Shown: positions 24,232 to 32,975 of the stretch, in pieces | Layout of the letters: each line of letters begins with the position of its first letter | Position numbering within the stretch: the stretch's first letter is position 1 | NCBI GenBank assembly: GCA_029003555.1 | Contig: JAQYCE010000074.1 | Location: 1-45,889 of the forward strand | Source of the DNA: Bacillota bacterium | GTDB lineage: Bacteria > Bacillota > Clostridia > Tissierellales > Peptoniphilaceae | Direction of reading: 5' to 3' | DNA length: 45,889 nucleotides | Notes under the pieces: generated by a model | The model's database searches: none | Seen by the model: the letters and a program-made list of their open reading frames with translations, nothing else | What the model was told of the DNA's origin: nothing | Program-made: the position numbers and the translations under genes

Positions 24232-25974
24232 CTATTCAATCCGTTCAAGTTTGGGCCGGGCTTGGGTATTGACCAGGATGGTGGAAAAGTCATTGTAATA
24301 GACCATGCCGGGCTTGGCCCCCTTGGCCTTGTAGACATTCTTTTTCTCGGTATAGTCCACGCTGACCTTCCCCTCATCGCTTTGGGCGGAATGGCTAGCG
24401 GCCAGCCAGGCGGCGGCTTCCAGGTCCTCTTCTTCCGCTTTCTGTCCGGAGGGGAGGCGGAGGATGACATGGGCTCCGGGAATGGCCTGGGCATGGAAGA
24501 AAATATCCTCTTTATTGGCCAACTTGAGGGTTAGGGCATCATTTTGCCGGTTATTTCGGCCGACAAAAATATCCAGGCCATTCTCGGTCCGGAAGTGGTA
24601 GGGGGGCTTGGATCGGGGAGCTTTATCCTTTTTCCCCTTCTTCCTTTTCTTGAGGAGACCCTGGTCGACCATTTCCTGGCGGATCTCTTCCAGGTCTTCC
24701 ATGGAGTCAGCATGGTCCAGCATGGTAGCCAGCTGGCTCAAGTAGTCCAGGTCATGTTTAAGCTGGGGGATGGACCGGGAGAGGAGGAGGTTGGCCCTCT
24801 TGAGTTTGGAAAACTTGTGGTAGCGGTTTTCCACATTCTCCCAGGGGTCCTTGCTGGCATCCAGCTCGATGGTCCTGGGGACATCGCCATGGTAGAAGTC
24901 GGGGATGACGATGGATTTGTCTCCTTTTTTGATCCGGTGGACCTGGCCGGCCAGAAGGTCCCCCTCTTCCTTGAGGATGTCCCGATCCAGGGTCTTTTTA
25001 TAGTCCTCTTCCTGGCGGAGGAGCTTTTTCTCCCCCTTTTCCATGGGCCCTTTCAAGAGGGCCTGGAGGTTGGACTTGACCTGGCCCACCTGGTCATCCC
25101 GGCCGAAGTGGGAGAGGTAGTCATCCATGATCCGAGACATGGAGGGAGAGCTTTGGTCAGCTGGCCCTAGATAGGTTACCGGGAAGGCGTGATAGAGGCT
25201 CTTGGAACCCAGGTAGAGGGAGGGGGAGAAGGATCCCTGGCGGATGTCCTGGACCCGGTGGTCGAAGACCTCCTGGATCCTGTCCATTTCTTCCTTTGTG
25301 ATTTGTCCAAGCGGGCAGTCGGGGTCCATGCCGGCTAAAAAGAGGATTTCACGAGCAGCCAGGGGGGAAAATCCGGTCAGCTTTCGGATGAAGATTTTGT
25401 TGGCCTGGGCTGATTCCGGCATGTCCTTGGCCAGGTCCTCCAGGAAAATATCCTCTTGTAAAATATCCAGCTTATCCGAGGGAAAAATTTCGTAGGTCTT
25501 TCCGGGGAAGACCTGTCGAACCCGGGACATATGGCGGGAAACCCGTCGAATGGCATCGACAACCTGGCCTTCCTCGTCAACCAGGATGAGGTTGGAATAC
25601 TTGCCCATAAATTCGCCAACTAAGGACAGGGTCACCCTTTCGCCCAAATCCCCTGAACCAGAGAAGACCAGGCGGACTGTCCGGTCCATTCCTTCCTGGC
25701 GGATGTCCTCAATCTTTGCAGAGGCCAGGTGCTTCCGGAGGACCATGCAGAAGTCGGGAGGGCTGGTGGGATTCTTATATTTTTTTTCACTTAAAAAAAG
25801 GCAGGACTTGGAGGGGTCTGCCGAAAGGTAGAGCAAGTGGTTTGACCGGTTGGCGTAGATGGAAAGGGTCAGGGTGGAAGGCCCCACCTGGTTGATCTTG
25901 CGGACCAGGCCGCCCAGGATTTTTTTCCGCAATTCCAAGACCACCGCCCGGCATGTGATTCCGTCGAAAGTCAT
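24232..25974 (-). CDS. rqcH: RqcH-type ribosome quality control factor (NFACT family)
   Basis: A 580-residue NFACT protein, formerly called fibronectin-binding protein. The N-terminal NFACT-N/FbpA region begins MTFDGITCRAVV, with the conserved Asp-Arg pair near residue 100. Coiled-coil and helical middle parts with many charged residues follow, and then a C-terminal NFACT-R domain with FVGRNNRQND and PGAHVILR. Bacterial RqcH binds split 50S subunits holding peptidyl-tRNA and adds alanine tails. It starts at ATG 25974 after AAAAGGAG and has a clear promoter upstream. In Bacillus the homologue (yloA) also lies beside yicC/gmk, so the neighbourhood is conserved. Confidence 0.92.
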   Translation of the reverse strand: MTFDGITCRAVVLELRKKILGGLVRKINQVGPSTLTLSIYANRSNHLLYLSADPSKSCLFLSEKKYKNPTSPPDFCMVLRKHLASAKIEDIRQEGMDRTVRLVFSGSGDLGERVTLSLVGEFMGKYSNLILVDEEGQVVDAIRRVSRHMSRVRQVFPGKTYEIFPSDKLDILQEDIFLEDLAKDMPESAQANKIFIRKLTGFSPLAAREILFLAGMDPDCPLGQITKEEMDRIQEVFDHRVQDIRQGSFSPSLYLGSKSLYHAFPVTYLGPADQSSPSMSRIMDDYLSHFGRDDQVGQVKSNLQALLKGPMEKGEKKLLRQEEDYKKTLDRDILKEEGDLLAGQVHRIKKGDKSIVIPDFYHGDVPRTIELDASKDPWENVENRYHKFSKLKRANLLLSRSIPQLKHDLDYLSQLATMLDHADSMEDLEEIRQEMVDQGLLKKRKKGKKDKAPRSKPPYHFRTENGLDIFVGRNNRQNDALTLKLANKEDIFFHAQAIPGAHVILRLPSGQKAEEEDLEAAAWLAASHSAQSDEGKVSVDYTEKKNVYKAKGAKPGMVYYNDFSTILVNTQARPKLERIE

Positions 25975-26001
25975 AGGATCTCCTTTTCTAGTCTTTCTCT
26001 C

Positions 26002-26010
26002 ATTATATCA
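26002..26010 (-). promoter_or_regulatory. Promoter of rqcH-sbcD-sbcC (minus strand)
   Basis: On the minus strand TG-A-TATAAT, a perfect extended -10, about 28 bases before the rqcH ATG. The -35 region is poor. The remaining bases up to yicC (26011-26163) are purine-rich, and I see no convincing forward promoter there. Confidence 0.65.
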
Positions 26011-26163
26011 TGTGGCAAACCGCCTCATAGGGGGTGAAGGGGAAGAGGAAACAGGAAGAAACAGAAAAAGAATAAAGAGAAAGTATTACAAAAATGTATT
26101 ATTAACTGGAAAAGATCCCTCCCATGCTTTAGGCTAAATGTATCATTGATCTAAGGAGGAACC

Positions 26164-27048
26164 ATGCTTTCCATGACCGGTTACGGGAAGGCTGCCCAAT
26201 CCCTTGGCAACCTTCGCCTTGAAGGAGAAATCTCCACTGTCAACAACCGCTTTTTAGACCTCTATATCCACCTTCCGGACCCCCTTCGTTTTTTGGACCC
26301 CCTCCTCCGCAAGGAGGTGGAAGGGAGGATCCACAGGGGGAGGGTTAACCTTACCTTGACCGACCTCTCCCAGACCCTGGATGCCGGCTACCGGGTTAAC
26401 CAGGACGCCCTCTTCCAGGTGGCTAAGGACCTGGAGGATTTTACCGAGGAATACCTATCGAGTGAAGGGGGTCCTATGCTTCGCTTGGATGAACTGGTCA
26501 AGCTTCCCGGCATCATGGTTCCCTGCCCGCCCGCTATTGATGAGGAGACCTGGCAGGCCCTGGCCATGGAAGTCGTGGACCAGGCCCTGGACCGGGTGGA
26601 AGACCTCCGGGCTAGGGAAGGGGAGAGGCTAAAAAGCAATCTCTTAGAAAAGCTGGACAAGCTGGAGGACCTGGTAAACCGGATAGAGGAGAGGGCACCG
26701 GACTTGGTCCAGGAAGAGAAGGACCGACTCAACAAGAGGGTGGAGGACCTCCTCTCTGAAAAGACGGTCCTGGACCAGGGGAGGCTGGAAAATGAAGTGG
26801 CTATTTTTGCTCAGAAGGCAGCCATTGACGAGGAAATTGTCCGCCTCCGGAGCCACATCAAGTCCTTCCACGATACGGTCAATAGAGAAGGGCCGGTCGG
26901 AAAGACCTTGGACTTCATCGTCCAGGAGATGAACCGGGAGGTCAACACCATCGGGTCCAAGTCCAATGATGAGGACATCCGGTCCTGGACCATACAGGGA
27001 AAAACCACCATCGAAGAAATCCGCGAACAAATTCAAAATATCGAATAA
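26164..27048 (+). CDS. yicC: YicC/YloC-family endoribonuclease
   Basis: A 294-residue YicC-like protein, recognised by the N-terminal MLSMTGYGKA and the C-terminal GKTLDFIVQEMNREVNTIGSKSND. The family has endoribonuclease activity and takes part in turnover of selected RNAs; the physiological role here is unknown. The charged helical middle (about residues 150-215) is typical. It opens a long plus-strand housekeeping cluster and starts at ATG 26164 after AAGGAGG. The gmk ribosome binding site overlaps its stop codon. Confidence 0.92.
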   Translation: MLSMTGYGKAAQSLGNLRLEGEISTVNNRFLDLYIHLPDPLRFLDPLLRKEVEGRIHRGRVNLTLTDLSQTLDAGYRVNQDALFQVAKDLEDFTEEYLSSEGGPMLRLDELVKLPGIMVPCPPAIDEETWQALAMEVVDQALDRVEDLRAREGERLKSNLLEKLDKLEDLVNRIEERAPDLVQEEKDRLNKRVEDLLSEKTVLDQGRLENEVAIFAQKAAIDEEIVRLRSHIKSFHDTVNREGPVGKTLDFIVQEMNREVNTIGSKSNDEDIRSWTIQGKTTIEEIREQIQNIE

Positions 27049-27058
27049 GGAGGATGCC

Positions 27059-27670
27059 ATGCGAAGAAAAGGCCACCTGATTATCGTCTCCGGACCCTCC
27101 GGAGTCGGCAAGGGGACGGTGTGTGCAGAGATCATGCGCCAACGCCCCTCCCTAAAGCTCTCCATATCGGCCACTACCCGGCCCAAACGCCCCCATGAGC
27201 TTTCCGGAGAAAGCTACTTTTTCTACTCCATGGAAGAATTCCAGGACCTGATCGACCAAAACAAGCTGATCGAATTTGCCAAGGTCCATGGGAACTTCTA
27301 TGGGACACCCAGGGATTACGTCATGGACAACCTGGAAAAGGGAGAGGATGTCATCCTGGAGATCGACGTCCAAGGGGCCATGCAGGTCAAGGAAAACCTG
27401 GATGAAGGGGTCTTTATCTTCCTCCTCCCGCCCCGGGTCAAGGACCTGGCCGACCGCCTCCACAACAGGGGGACAGAAGGGGAGGAAGAGATCGCCCTTC
27501 GCCTAAAAAATTCGGAAGGAGAATTGGCCAATCTTCATAATTACGACTACGCCGTGGTGAATGATGAGGTGGAGAAGTGTGCAGAAACCATCCTCCATAT
27601 CATTGATGCGGAAAACCAGCGAATTGATGCCAGTTTAATGAAAAAATACCGGGAGGAATACCATGATTAA
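27059..27670 (+). CDS. gmk: Guanylate kinase
   Basis: A 203-residue enzyme that phosphorylates GMP to GDP with ATP. It has the P-loop GPSGVGKGT (12-20), the GMP-binding SATTRPKRP region, and VILEIDVQGA. ATG 27059 is chosen because AAGGAGG (27047-27053) precedes it and the protein then begins just before the P-loop; the frame is open further upstream inside yicC but has no site there. Its end overlaps rpoZ by 8 bases. The remA gene found between yicC and gmk in Bacillus is absent. Confidence 0.96.
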   Translation: MRRKGHLIIVSGPSGVGKGTVCAEIMRQRPSLKLSISATTRPKRPHELSGESYFFYSMEEFQDLIDQNKLIEFAKVHGNFYGTPRDYVMDNLEKGEDVILEIDVQGAMQVKENLDEGVFIFLLPPRVKDLADRLHNRGTEGEEEIALRLKNSEGELANLHNYDYAVVNDEVEKCAETILHIIDAENQRIDASLMKKYREEYHD

Positions 27671-27926
27671 CCCATCCTTTAAAGAATTAGCCCAAATTTC
27701 CAAGTCCCGCTATGACATCTGTGTCATGGTCATGAAGCGGGCCCGCCTGCTCACGGACGGGTCGGAGCCCCTGGTCAAGTCCACGGGGAAGAAGGCCTGC
27801 ACCGTTGCCCTGGATGAGATCATGCAGGGGGCTGTGGTCAAGAAGGAACAGGACCCGGGCCAGGAGGAAAACGTCCAGGATAACCGCCTGATGGAAGAAA
27901 TTGCAGAACACGAGGTCATGCGCTAA
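27663..27926 (+). CDS. rpoZ: RNA polymerase omega subunit
   Basis: An 87-residue protein. It has the omega core, with an SRYDICVMVMKRAR segment like the conserved RYxLVxxxAKRAR helix, and the LVKSTGKKACTVALDEIMQG stretch. A short acidic C-terminal tail follows. Omega helps assemble RNA polymerase and in some bacteria forms part of a ppGpp site. It begins inside the last codons of gmk and is followed 10 bases later by coaBC, the usual order in Firmicutes. Confidence 0.93.
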   Translation: MINPSFKELAQISKSRYDICVMVMKRARLLTDGSEPLVKSTGKKACTVALDEIMQGAVVKKEQDPGQEENVQDNRLMEEIAEHEVMR

Positions 27927-27936
27927 GGAGGGGACC

Positions 27937-29151
27937 ATGAACCGGCTTAAAGGAAAGAAAATCCTGGTCGGGGTCTCCGGCGGGATCGCCATCTACAAGA
28001 CCCTGATCCTCTTATCTCTTCTGAATAAGCAAGGTGCCCAGACCCGGGTAGTCATGACGGAGGGGGCCTGTCAGTTTGTAACCCCCTTAACCTTTCAGAC
28101 CATGTCCAAGAACAAGGTTTACAAGGAGCTTTTTTCGGAGGAGGACCACTTTATCCCCCATATTGACTTGACCCGCTGGGCGGATGTCTTCTTGATTGCT
28201 CCGGCAACGGCCAACATCCTGGCCAAGATGGCCCGGGGGATTTCCGATGACCTCCTCTCCTCTACCGCCCTGGCGGCCCACTGCCCCGTCCTGGTCTCAC
28301 CGGCCATGAATGTGGTCATGTACCGGAATCCGGCTACCCAGGAAAACATTCAAATCCTAAGGGACCGGGGGATCGGGATTATCGAGCCCGAATCCGGCCT
28401 CCTGGCCTGCGATGAAAAGGGGGAGGGGCGGATGCCCGAGGCGGAGGACCTGGCTCAGGTTCTGGAGGATTTCTTTGCGCCTAAGGACTTGGTCGGGACC
28501 AAGATCCTGGTGACGGGGGGACCGACCCGGGAGATGATTGATCCGGTCCGCTTCCTTTCCAACCCGTCTTCCGGCAAACAGGGGATCGCCATTGCCCGGG
28601 AGGCAGCAAGACGAGGCGGAGAAGTGACCTTTGTCCATGGCCCCCTCCAAGCCCCTGTCCCCAAGGGGGTGGAGGACGTTTCCATCACTTCCACGGAGGA
28701 CCTCTACCTGGCTCTTAAAGACCGGTTCGATGGGGCCCAGGCCTTGATTATGGCGGCAGCACCGGCGGATATGACCCCGGCCCACTACCTGGACCAGAAA
28801 ATGAAGAAGGAGGGAAAAAGCGGGAGCTTTTCCCTGGAATTCAAAGAGACCACGGACGTCCTAAAGACCTTGGGCGGGCAAAAAAAAGACCAGGTTCTGG
28901 TGGGCTTTGCGGCGGAGACCCAGTCCGTCGAGGACTATGCCAAGAAAAAGCTCAAGGAAAAGAATCTGGACTTTATTGTTGCCAATGATGTTTCTGCCCA
29001 AGGAGCCGGTTTTGCAGGAGACACCAATATCGTGACCATCTTCACGAAAAAGGACCGGGAAGACCTCCCCCTTCAATCCAAGGAGGAAGTAGCCCGGGAG
29101 ATCCTGGACCGGGTAGTTAGGCTTCTTCAGGAAAGAGAAGGCGGAAAATAA
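27937..29151 (+). CDS. coaBC: Bifunctional phosphopantothenoylcysteine decarboxylase / phosphopantothenate-cysteine ligase
   Basis: A 404-residue fusion for two steps of coenzyme A synthesis. The N-terminal flavoprotein CoaC half begins KKILVGVSGGIAIYK and has the PAMNVVMYRNPATQ active-site stretch near residues 125-138. The C-terminal CoaB half has ILVTGGPTREMIDPVRFLSN and the AAPADM motif. ATG 27937 follows AAGGAGGGG; an in-frame TTG at 27901 lies inside rpoZ and is rejected. CoA synthesis also appears later as coaD, and CoA thioesters are central to the fermentation genes in this window. Confidence 0.96.
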   Translation: MNRLKGKKILVGVSGGIAIYKTLILLSLLNKQGAQTRVVMTEGACQFVTPLTFQTMSKNKVYKELFSEEDHFIPHIDLTRWADVFLIAPATANILAKMARGISDDLLSSTALAAHCPVLVSPAMNVVMYRNPATQENIQILRDRGIGIIEPESGLLACDEKGEGRMPEAEDLAQVLEDFFAPKDLVGTKILVTGGPTREMIDPVRFLSNPSSGKQGIAIAREAARRGGEVTFVHGPLQAPVPKGVEDVSITSTEDLYLALKDRFDGAQALIMAAAPADMTPAHYLDQKMKKEGKSGSFSLEFKETTDVLKTLGGQKKDQVLVGFAAETQSVEDYAKKKLKEKNLDFIVANDVSAQGAGFAGDTNIVTIFTKKDREDLPLQSKEEVAREILDRVVRLLQEREGGK

Positions 29152-29180
29152 GAGAGAAGATGAGGGGAAAGGAGGAGGTC

Positions 29181-31379
29181 ATGAAAAGTTACTTTGTCAA
29201 GGTCCTGGTCAATTCCGGGACCCGGATGACCGACAAGCCTTTTACCTATGCCCTTTCTCCGGACCTGGAAAAAACCGTAAAAAGGGGGTCGGCTGTCTAT
29301 GTCCCCTTCGGTCGGGGTAACCGAAAGACTCCGGCCATGGTCCTGGATGTGACTGACCGGGCTCCCGATTTTCCCACAAAGGAAGTCATCCGAAAAATTG
29401 ATGAACTCCCCGATCTTCCTGAGGAAGCCCTGGCTATCGCCAATTTCTTGGTTGAGACCACCCTGTCCGACTGGGCTTCCGCCCTCCAGTCCGTCCTTCC
29501 TCCCGGAGCCATCGGCGAATTTGTCCCCAAGATCCGGTCTTTCTACCGCTTGACGGAGGAGGGGAAGACCGCTTCGGTCTCCCCGAGGGCCCACCGCCAG
29601 ACCAAGGTCATGGACTATCTGAGAAAGGAAGGGGAGGAGGAGCAGGTCGCCCTTTTAAAAGCGACCGGGGCCTCTTCCTCCACTCTAAAAGCCCTCCTGG
29701 AAAAAGGATGGATCGAGAAGGCGAACCGACGGGTGGCCCGGAGAGAAGTGGAGGTCGGGGGGAGGGACCCCATGCTCCCTTTGACCGGAGATCAGAAGAA
29801 GGTCTTCGACCGGATTGCCCGGGAAAGGGGAACCTACCTGGTTTGCGGGGTGACCGGGTCGGGGAAAACGGAGGTTTACCTCCAACTGGTCGATAAGGTC
29901 CTTCGTGAGGGCAAGCAGGCCATCGTCCTGGTTCCGGAAATCTCCCTGACCCCCCAAACCATCGCCCGCTTCGAGGGGCGGTTCGGCCGTCGGGTGGCCA
30001 TCCTCCACTCCCGACTCTCGACATCTGAACGCTATGAGGAGTGGGAGAAGATCCGGGAGGGGGAAGTCTCCATCGCCATCGGGGCCCGGTCGGCCATCTT
30101 CGCCCCCTTTGAAAACTTGGGGTTAATTGTGATCGATGAGGAGCATGAAGGCTCCTATATTTCTGAGAAAAATCCCAAATACCACACCTATGACGTCGCC
30201 CGTTTCCGGGCAGACTACCACGGAGCCAGCCTTGTCTTAGGGACGGCCACCCCCTCTGTCCGAACCCTCTATCGGGTGGACCGGGGAGAGATTACCCGCT
30301 TGGACCTCCCCAAGAGGGTTGGAAGCCGGCCCATGCCCGCGGTCCAGTTGGTGGATATGAGGGAGGAGCTCAAGGCCAACAACCGGACCATGTTCTCCCG
30401 TCCCCTCTACCGGGCCATGGACCAGGCCCTAAAAGAGGGGAACCAGGTCATCCTCTTCCTTAATAAGCGGGGCCATACCTCCTTCGTCTTCTGCAGGTCC
30501 TGCGGTTACGTCTACCGCTGCGACGCCTGTGATGTGGCCATGACCTACCACAAGGGGAGAAAGCGGTTGGTTTGCCACTATTGCGGGCGGGAGAAGATCC
30601 TGGGCAAGAAATGCCCCAATTGCGGGTCCACCGCCATCCGGGATTTCGGGGCAGGAACGGAGCAATTGGAAGAAGAGGTGCGTAGGATCTTCCCCGAGGC
30701 GAGGGTGGTTCGGGCCGATGCCGACACCATGACCCGAAAAGGGGCCTACGACCGGGTCTACCGGGATATGTTGGCCGGAAGGATCGACATCCTCCTGGGG
30801 ACCCAGATGATCGCCAAGGGCTTCGATTTTCCCCGGGTCACCGTAGTCGGGGTCATGGCGGCGGACATTTCCCTCAACCTTCCCGATATCCGGGCCAACG
30901 AGCGGACCTTCCAGCTCATCACCCAGGTGGCCGGCCGAGCAGGGAGGGGAGAACGTCCTGGTCAGGTTTTTATCCAGACCTATAAAAGCGACCACCCCGC
31001 CATTGTGACAGCCGCCCAATATGATGTGGATGCCTTCTACCAGTGGGAAAAGAAGATCCGGGCCATGAACCATTATCCCCCCTTCAGCCGGGAACTCCAT
31101 ATCCGGATCACCTCTCCTGACCGGACCGCCCTTCTTGACAAGGCCTATGACCTACGGGCCTTCATCGACAGCCGCCTAGACCGCTTGGAGGAAGGCCAGG
31201 TGGAAGGCCCAACCCCCTGTGTTATCGAGCGGATGAACCGGCGTTACCGCTTCGGTATCATGGTCCGGTCAAACAAGGAAGAGGACCTGAGGGCACTAGG
31301 GAGGGTCATCCTGGATGCCTTCCCCTCCACACCGAAAATCAACATTGTCCTTACCATGGACCCCGTGTCCATTTTTTAG
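29181..31379 (+). CDS. priA: Primosomal replication protein N' (PriA helicase)
   Basis: A 732-residue superfamily 2 helicase for restart of stalled replication forks. It has an N-terminal DNA-binding region, Walker A VTGSGKTEVY, DEEH, GTATPSVRT, and the zinc-binding cysteine series CRSCGY, CDAC, CHYC and CPNCGS between the helicase halves. The late motif QVAGRAGRG follows. ATG 29181 is preferred because AAAGGAGG lies upstream; the in-frame ATG 29160 has no site. The gene lies between coaBC and def, as in Bacillus. Confidence 0.96.
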   Translation: MKSYFVKVLVNSGTRMTDKPFTYALSPDLEKTVKRGSAVYVPFGRGNRKTPAMVLDVTDRAPDFPTKEVIRKIDELPDLPEEALAIANFLVETTLSDWASALQSVLPPGAIGEFVPKIRSFYRLTEEGKTASVSPRAHRQTKVMDYLRKEGEEEQVALLKATGASSSTLKALLEKGWIEKANRRVARREVEVGGRDPMLPLTGDQKKVFDRIARERGTYLVCGVTGSGKTEVYLQLVDKVLREGKQAIVLVPEISLTPQTIARFEGRFGRRVAILHSRLSTSERYEEWEKIREGEVSIAIGARSAIFAPFENLGLIVIDEEHEGSYISEKNPKYHTYDVARFRADYHGASLVLGTATPSVRTLYRVDRGEITRLDLPKRVGSRPMPAVQLVDMREELKANNRTMFSRPLYRAMDQALKEGNQVILFLNKRGHTSFVFCRSCGYVYRCDACDVAMTYHKGRKRLVCHYCGREKILGKKCPNCGSTAIRDFGAGTEQLEEEVRRIFPEARVVRADADTMTRKGAYDRVYRDMLAGRIDILLGTQMIAKGFDFPRVTVVGVMAADISLNLPDIRANERTFQLITQVAGRAGRGERPGQVFIQTYKSDHPAIVTAAQYDVDAFYQWEKKIRAMNHYPPFSRELHIRITSPDRTALLDKAYDLRAFIDSRLDRLEEGQVEGPTPCVIERMNRRYRFGIMVRSNKEEDLRALGRVILDAFPSTPKINIVLTMDPVSIF

Positions 31380-31388
31380 AGAATAGAA

Positions 31389-31955
31389 ATGAGATCAGAT
31401 ATGGCTTTCATGAATTTACGAATCGAGGGCGATCCCATTCTTCGGAAGAAGTCCCGCCCTGTCAAAGAAATCAACGACCGGATCCGGAAGATCCTGGATG
31501 ACATGGTGGAGACCATGTATAAAGAGGAGGGGGTTGGCCTGGCCGCCCCCCAAATCGGCAAACTCCGCCGGATGGTGGTTATTGATGTGGGCCAGGGGCC
31601 CATCAAGATGATCAACCCGGAAATTATTGAACGGTCGGAGATATTGGAGGAGGATGTGGAAGGCTGCCTTTCTTTGCCCGGATTCAACGGGACAGTTCTC
31701 CGTCCGGAGGAAGTCCGCCTCCGCTATACGGATGAGATGGGGGAAGACCATGAGGTCCAGGCCCGGGGGCTTTTTGCCCGCTGCATCTGCCATGAAATCG
31801 ACCATTTGGATGGAATCCTCTTCCGTGACCGGGTGGTGGAGGAAATCAACCTGGCCAATCCCACCCAGGAACAGGTGGACTACCTGAAGGCCCATGGAAT
31901 CCTTCAGGACAAGTCCGATGAAGGAGAGAGTTCAGCTAGCCAGGGCGAGGAATAA
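31389..31955 (+). CDS. def: Peptide deformylase
   Basis: A protein of about 188 residues that removes the formyl group from new N-terminal methionine. All three metal-site motifs are present: GVGLAAPQIG, EGCLSLPG with the metal cysteine, and HEIDHLDG with both histidines. The start is uncertain. ATG 31389, 31401 and 31410 are in frame and none has a strong ribosome binding site; 31401 gives a more typical N-terminus. A Ser/Glu-rich tail of about 15 residues extends past the usual end. It pairs functionally and physically with fmt. Confidence 0.95.
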   Translation: MRSDMAFMNLRIEGDPILRKKSRPVKEINDRIRKILDDMVETMYKEEGVGLAAPQIGKLRRMVVIDVGQGPIKMINPEIIERSEILEEDVEGCLSLPGFNGTVLRPEEVRLRYTDEMGEDHEVQARGLFARCICHEIDHLDGILFRDRVVEEINLANPTQEQVDYLKAHGILQDKSDEGESSASQGEE

Positions 31956-31981
31956 GGACCTATGCCCAAAAGGAGATAGAA

Positions 31982-32929
31982 TTGAAAGTTGCATTTTTTG
32001 GATCACCGGCCTATGCCCTTCCCTGTCTGGAAGCCCTGGTCGAAGAAGAGGATATGGACCCTGTCTTGGTCGTCACCCAACCGGACCGGGTCCGGGGCCG
32101 GAAAAAGGAAAAGACCCCGACCCCGGTCAAGGCTTACGCCTTGGATCAAGGTTTGGAGGTCATAGCTCCTGAAGATGTCAATAGCCCGGAATCCATCCGG
32201 ATAATTAAAGAGGCCGATCCGACGGTTTTGGTGGTTATCGCCTATGGCCAGATGATCGGCAAGGAACTCCGCCAGACCTATGGGGAGGATATCCTCAACC
32301 TCCACGGGTCCCTCCTGCCCAAGTACCGGGGGGCTTCGCCCATCCAGGCCGCCCTCCTAAACGGGGAAGAGGAGACCGGGGTCTCCGCCATGATCGTTCG
32401 AAAAGGGCTGGATGCAGGAGAAGTTCTGGCCCGGGCAAGAATCAAGATCCATGAGGAGGACGATTTGGAGAGCCTGGAGGACCGCCTATCCCTCCTTTCC
32501 GCCGATCTGATGGTGGAGGTCCTTCGGGACTATGAGGGCTATTTGGAAGTCAAGGAGGACCAGGACGAAAGCCTGGTGACCAAGACCCGGAAGGTGACCA
32601 AAGAAGATGCCTACCTGGATTTCACCAAGCCCGCCAAGGACCTGGTTAACCATGTCCGAGCCCTAAAGAACTGGCCGGGGGCGAAGTTCGACTACCTGGG
32701 CAAGACCTACAAGGTCCATGGGGCCTCCGCCCTGGAAGGGGCCGGCCCGGAAGAGCCCGGAACCTTGATTTCTGTTGAGAAAAATGGCCTGGGGGTGAGG
32801 ACCGGAGAGGGGATTTTTCTTATCACCTCCCTTCAAGCACCTGGAAAGAAGGCCATGGCGGTAGGGGATTTTCTGAACGGAAATCCCTTGGAGGCGGGGG
32901 TCCTCTTTCAGGGAAAAGGTCAGAACTAG
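31982..32929 (+). CDS. fmt: Methionyl-tRNA formyltransferase
   Basis: A 315-residue enzyme that formylates initiator Met-tRNA with 10-formyl-tetrahydrofolate. The catalytic region includes NLHGSLLPKYRGASPIQ, and the N-terminus KVAFFGSPAYALP is typical. A C-terminal tRNA-binding domain follows from about residue 205. The start is TTG 31982 behind AAAAGGAG, chosen because it gives the standard N-terminus. The next gene is rlmN after 46 bases; the rsmB gene that usually separates them in Bacillus is missing. Confidence 0.95.
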   Translation: MKVAFFGSPAYALPCLEALVEEEDMDPVLVVTQPDRVRGRKKEKTPTPVKAYALDQGLEVIAPEDVNSPESIRIIKEADPTVLVVIAYGQMIGKELRQTYGEDILNLHGSLLPKYRGASPIQAALLNGEEETGVSAMIVRKGLDAGEVLARARIKIHEEDDLESLEDRLSLLSADLMVEVLRDYEGYLEVKEDQDESLVTKTRKVTKEDAYLDFTKPAKDLVNHVRALKNWPGAKFDYLGKTYKVHGASALEGAGPEEPGTLISVEKNGLGVRTGEGIFLITSLQAPGKKAMAVGDFLNGNPLEAGVLFQGKGQN

Positions 32930-32975
32930 ACCGAGGAGAGGGGCCGGATCGATAAGGTTGGAGAAAGGAGGAAGG

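Noticed and set aside
26011..26163. A forward promoter for yicC
   Set aside because: A TATTAT at 26097-26102 has no matching -35 at 16-18 bases; not supported well enough to list.
26966..27058. An upstream extension of guanylate kinase
   Set aside because: It lies inside yicC with no ribosome binding site; AAGGAGG before 27059 decides the start.
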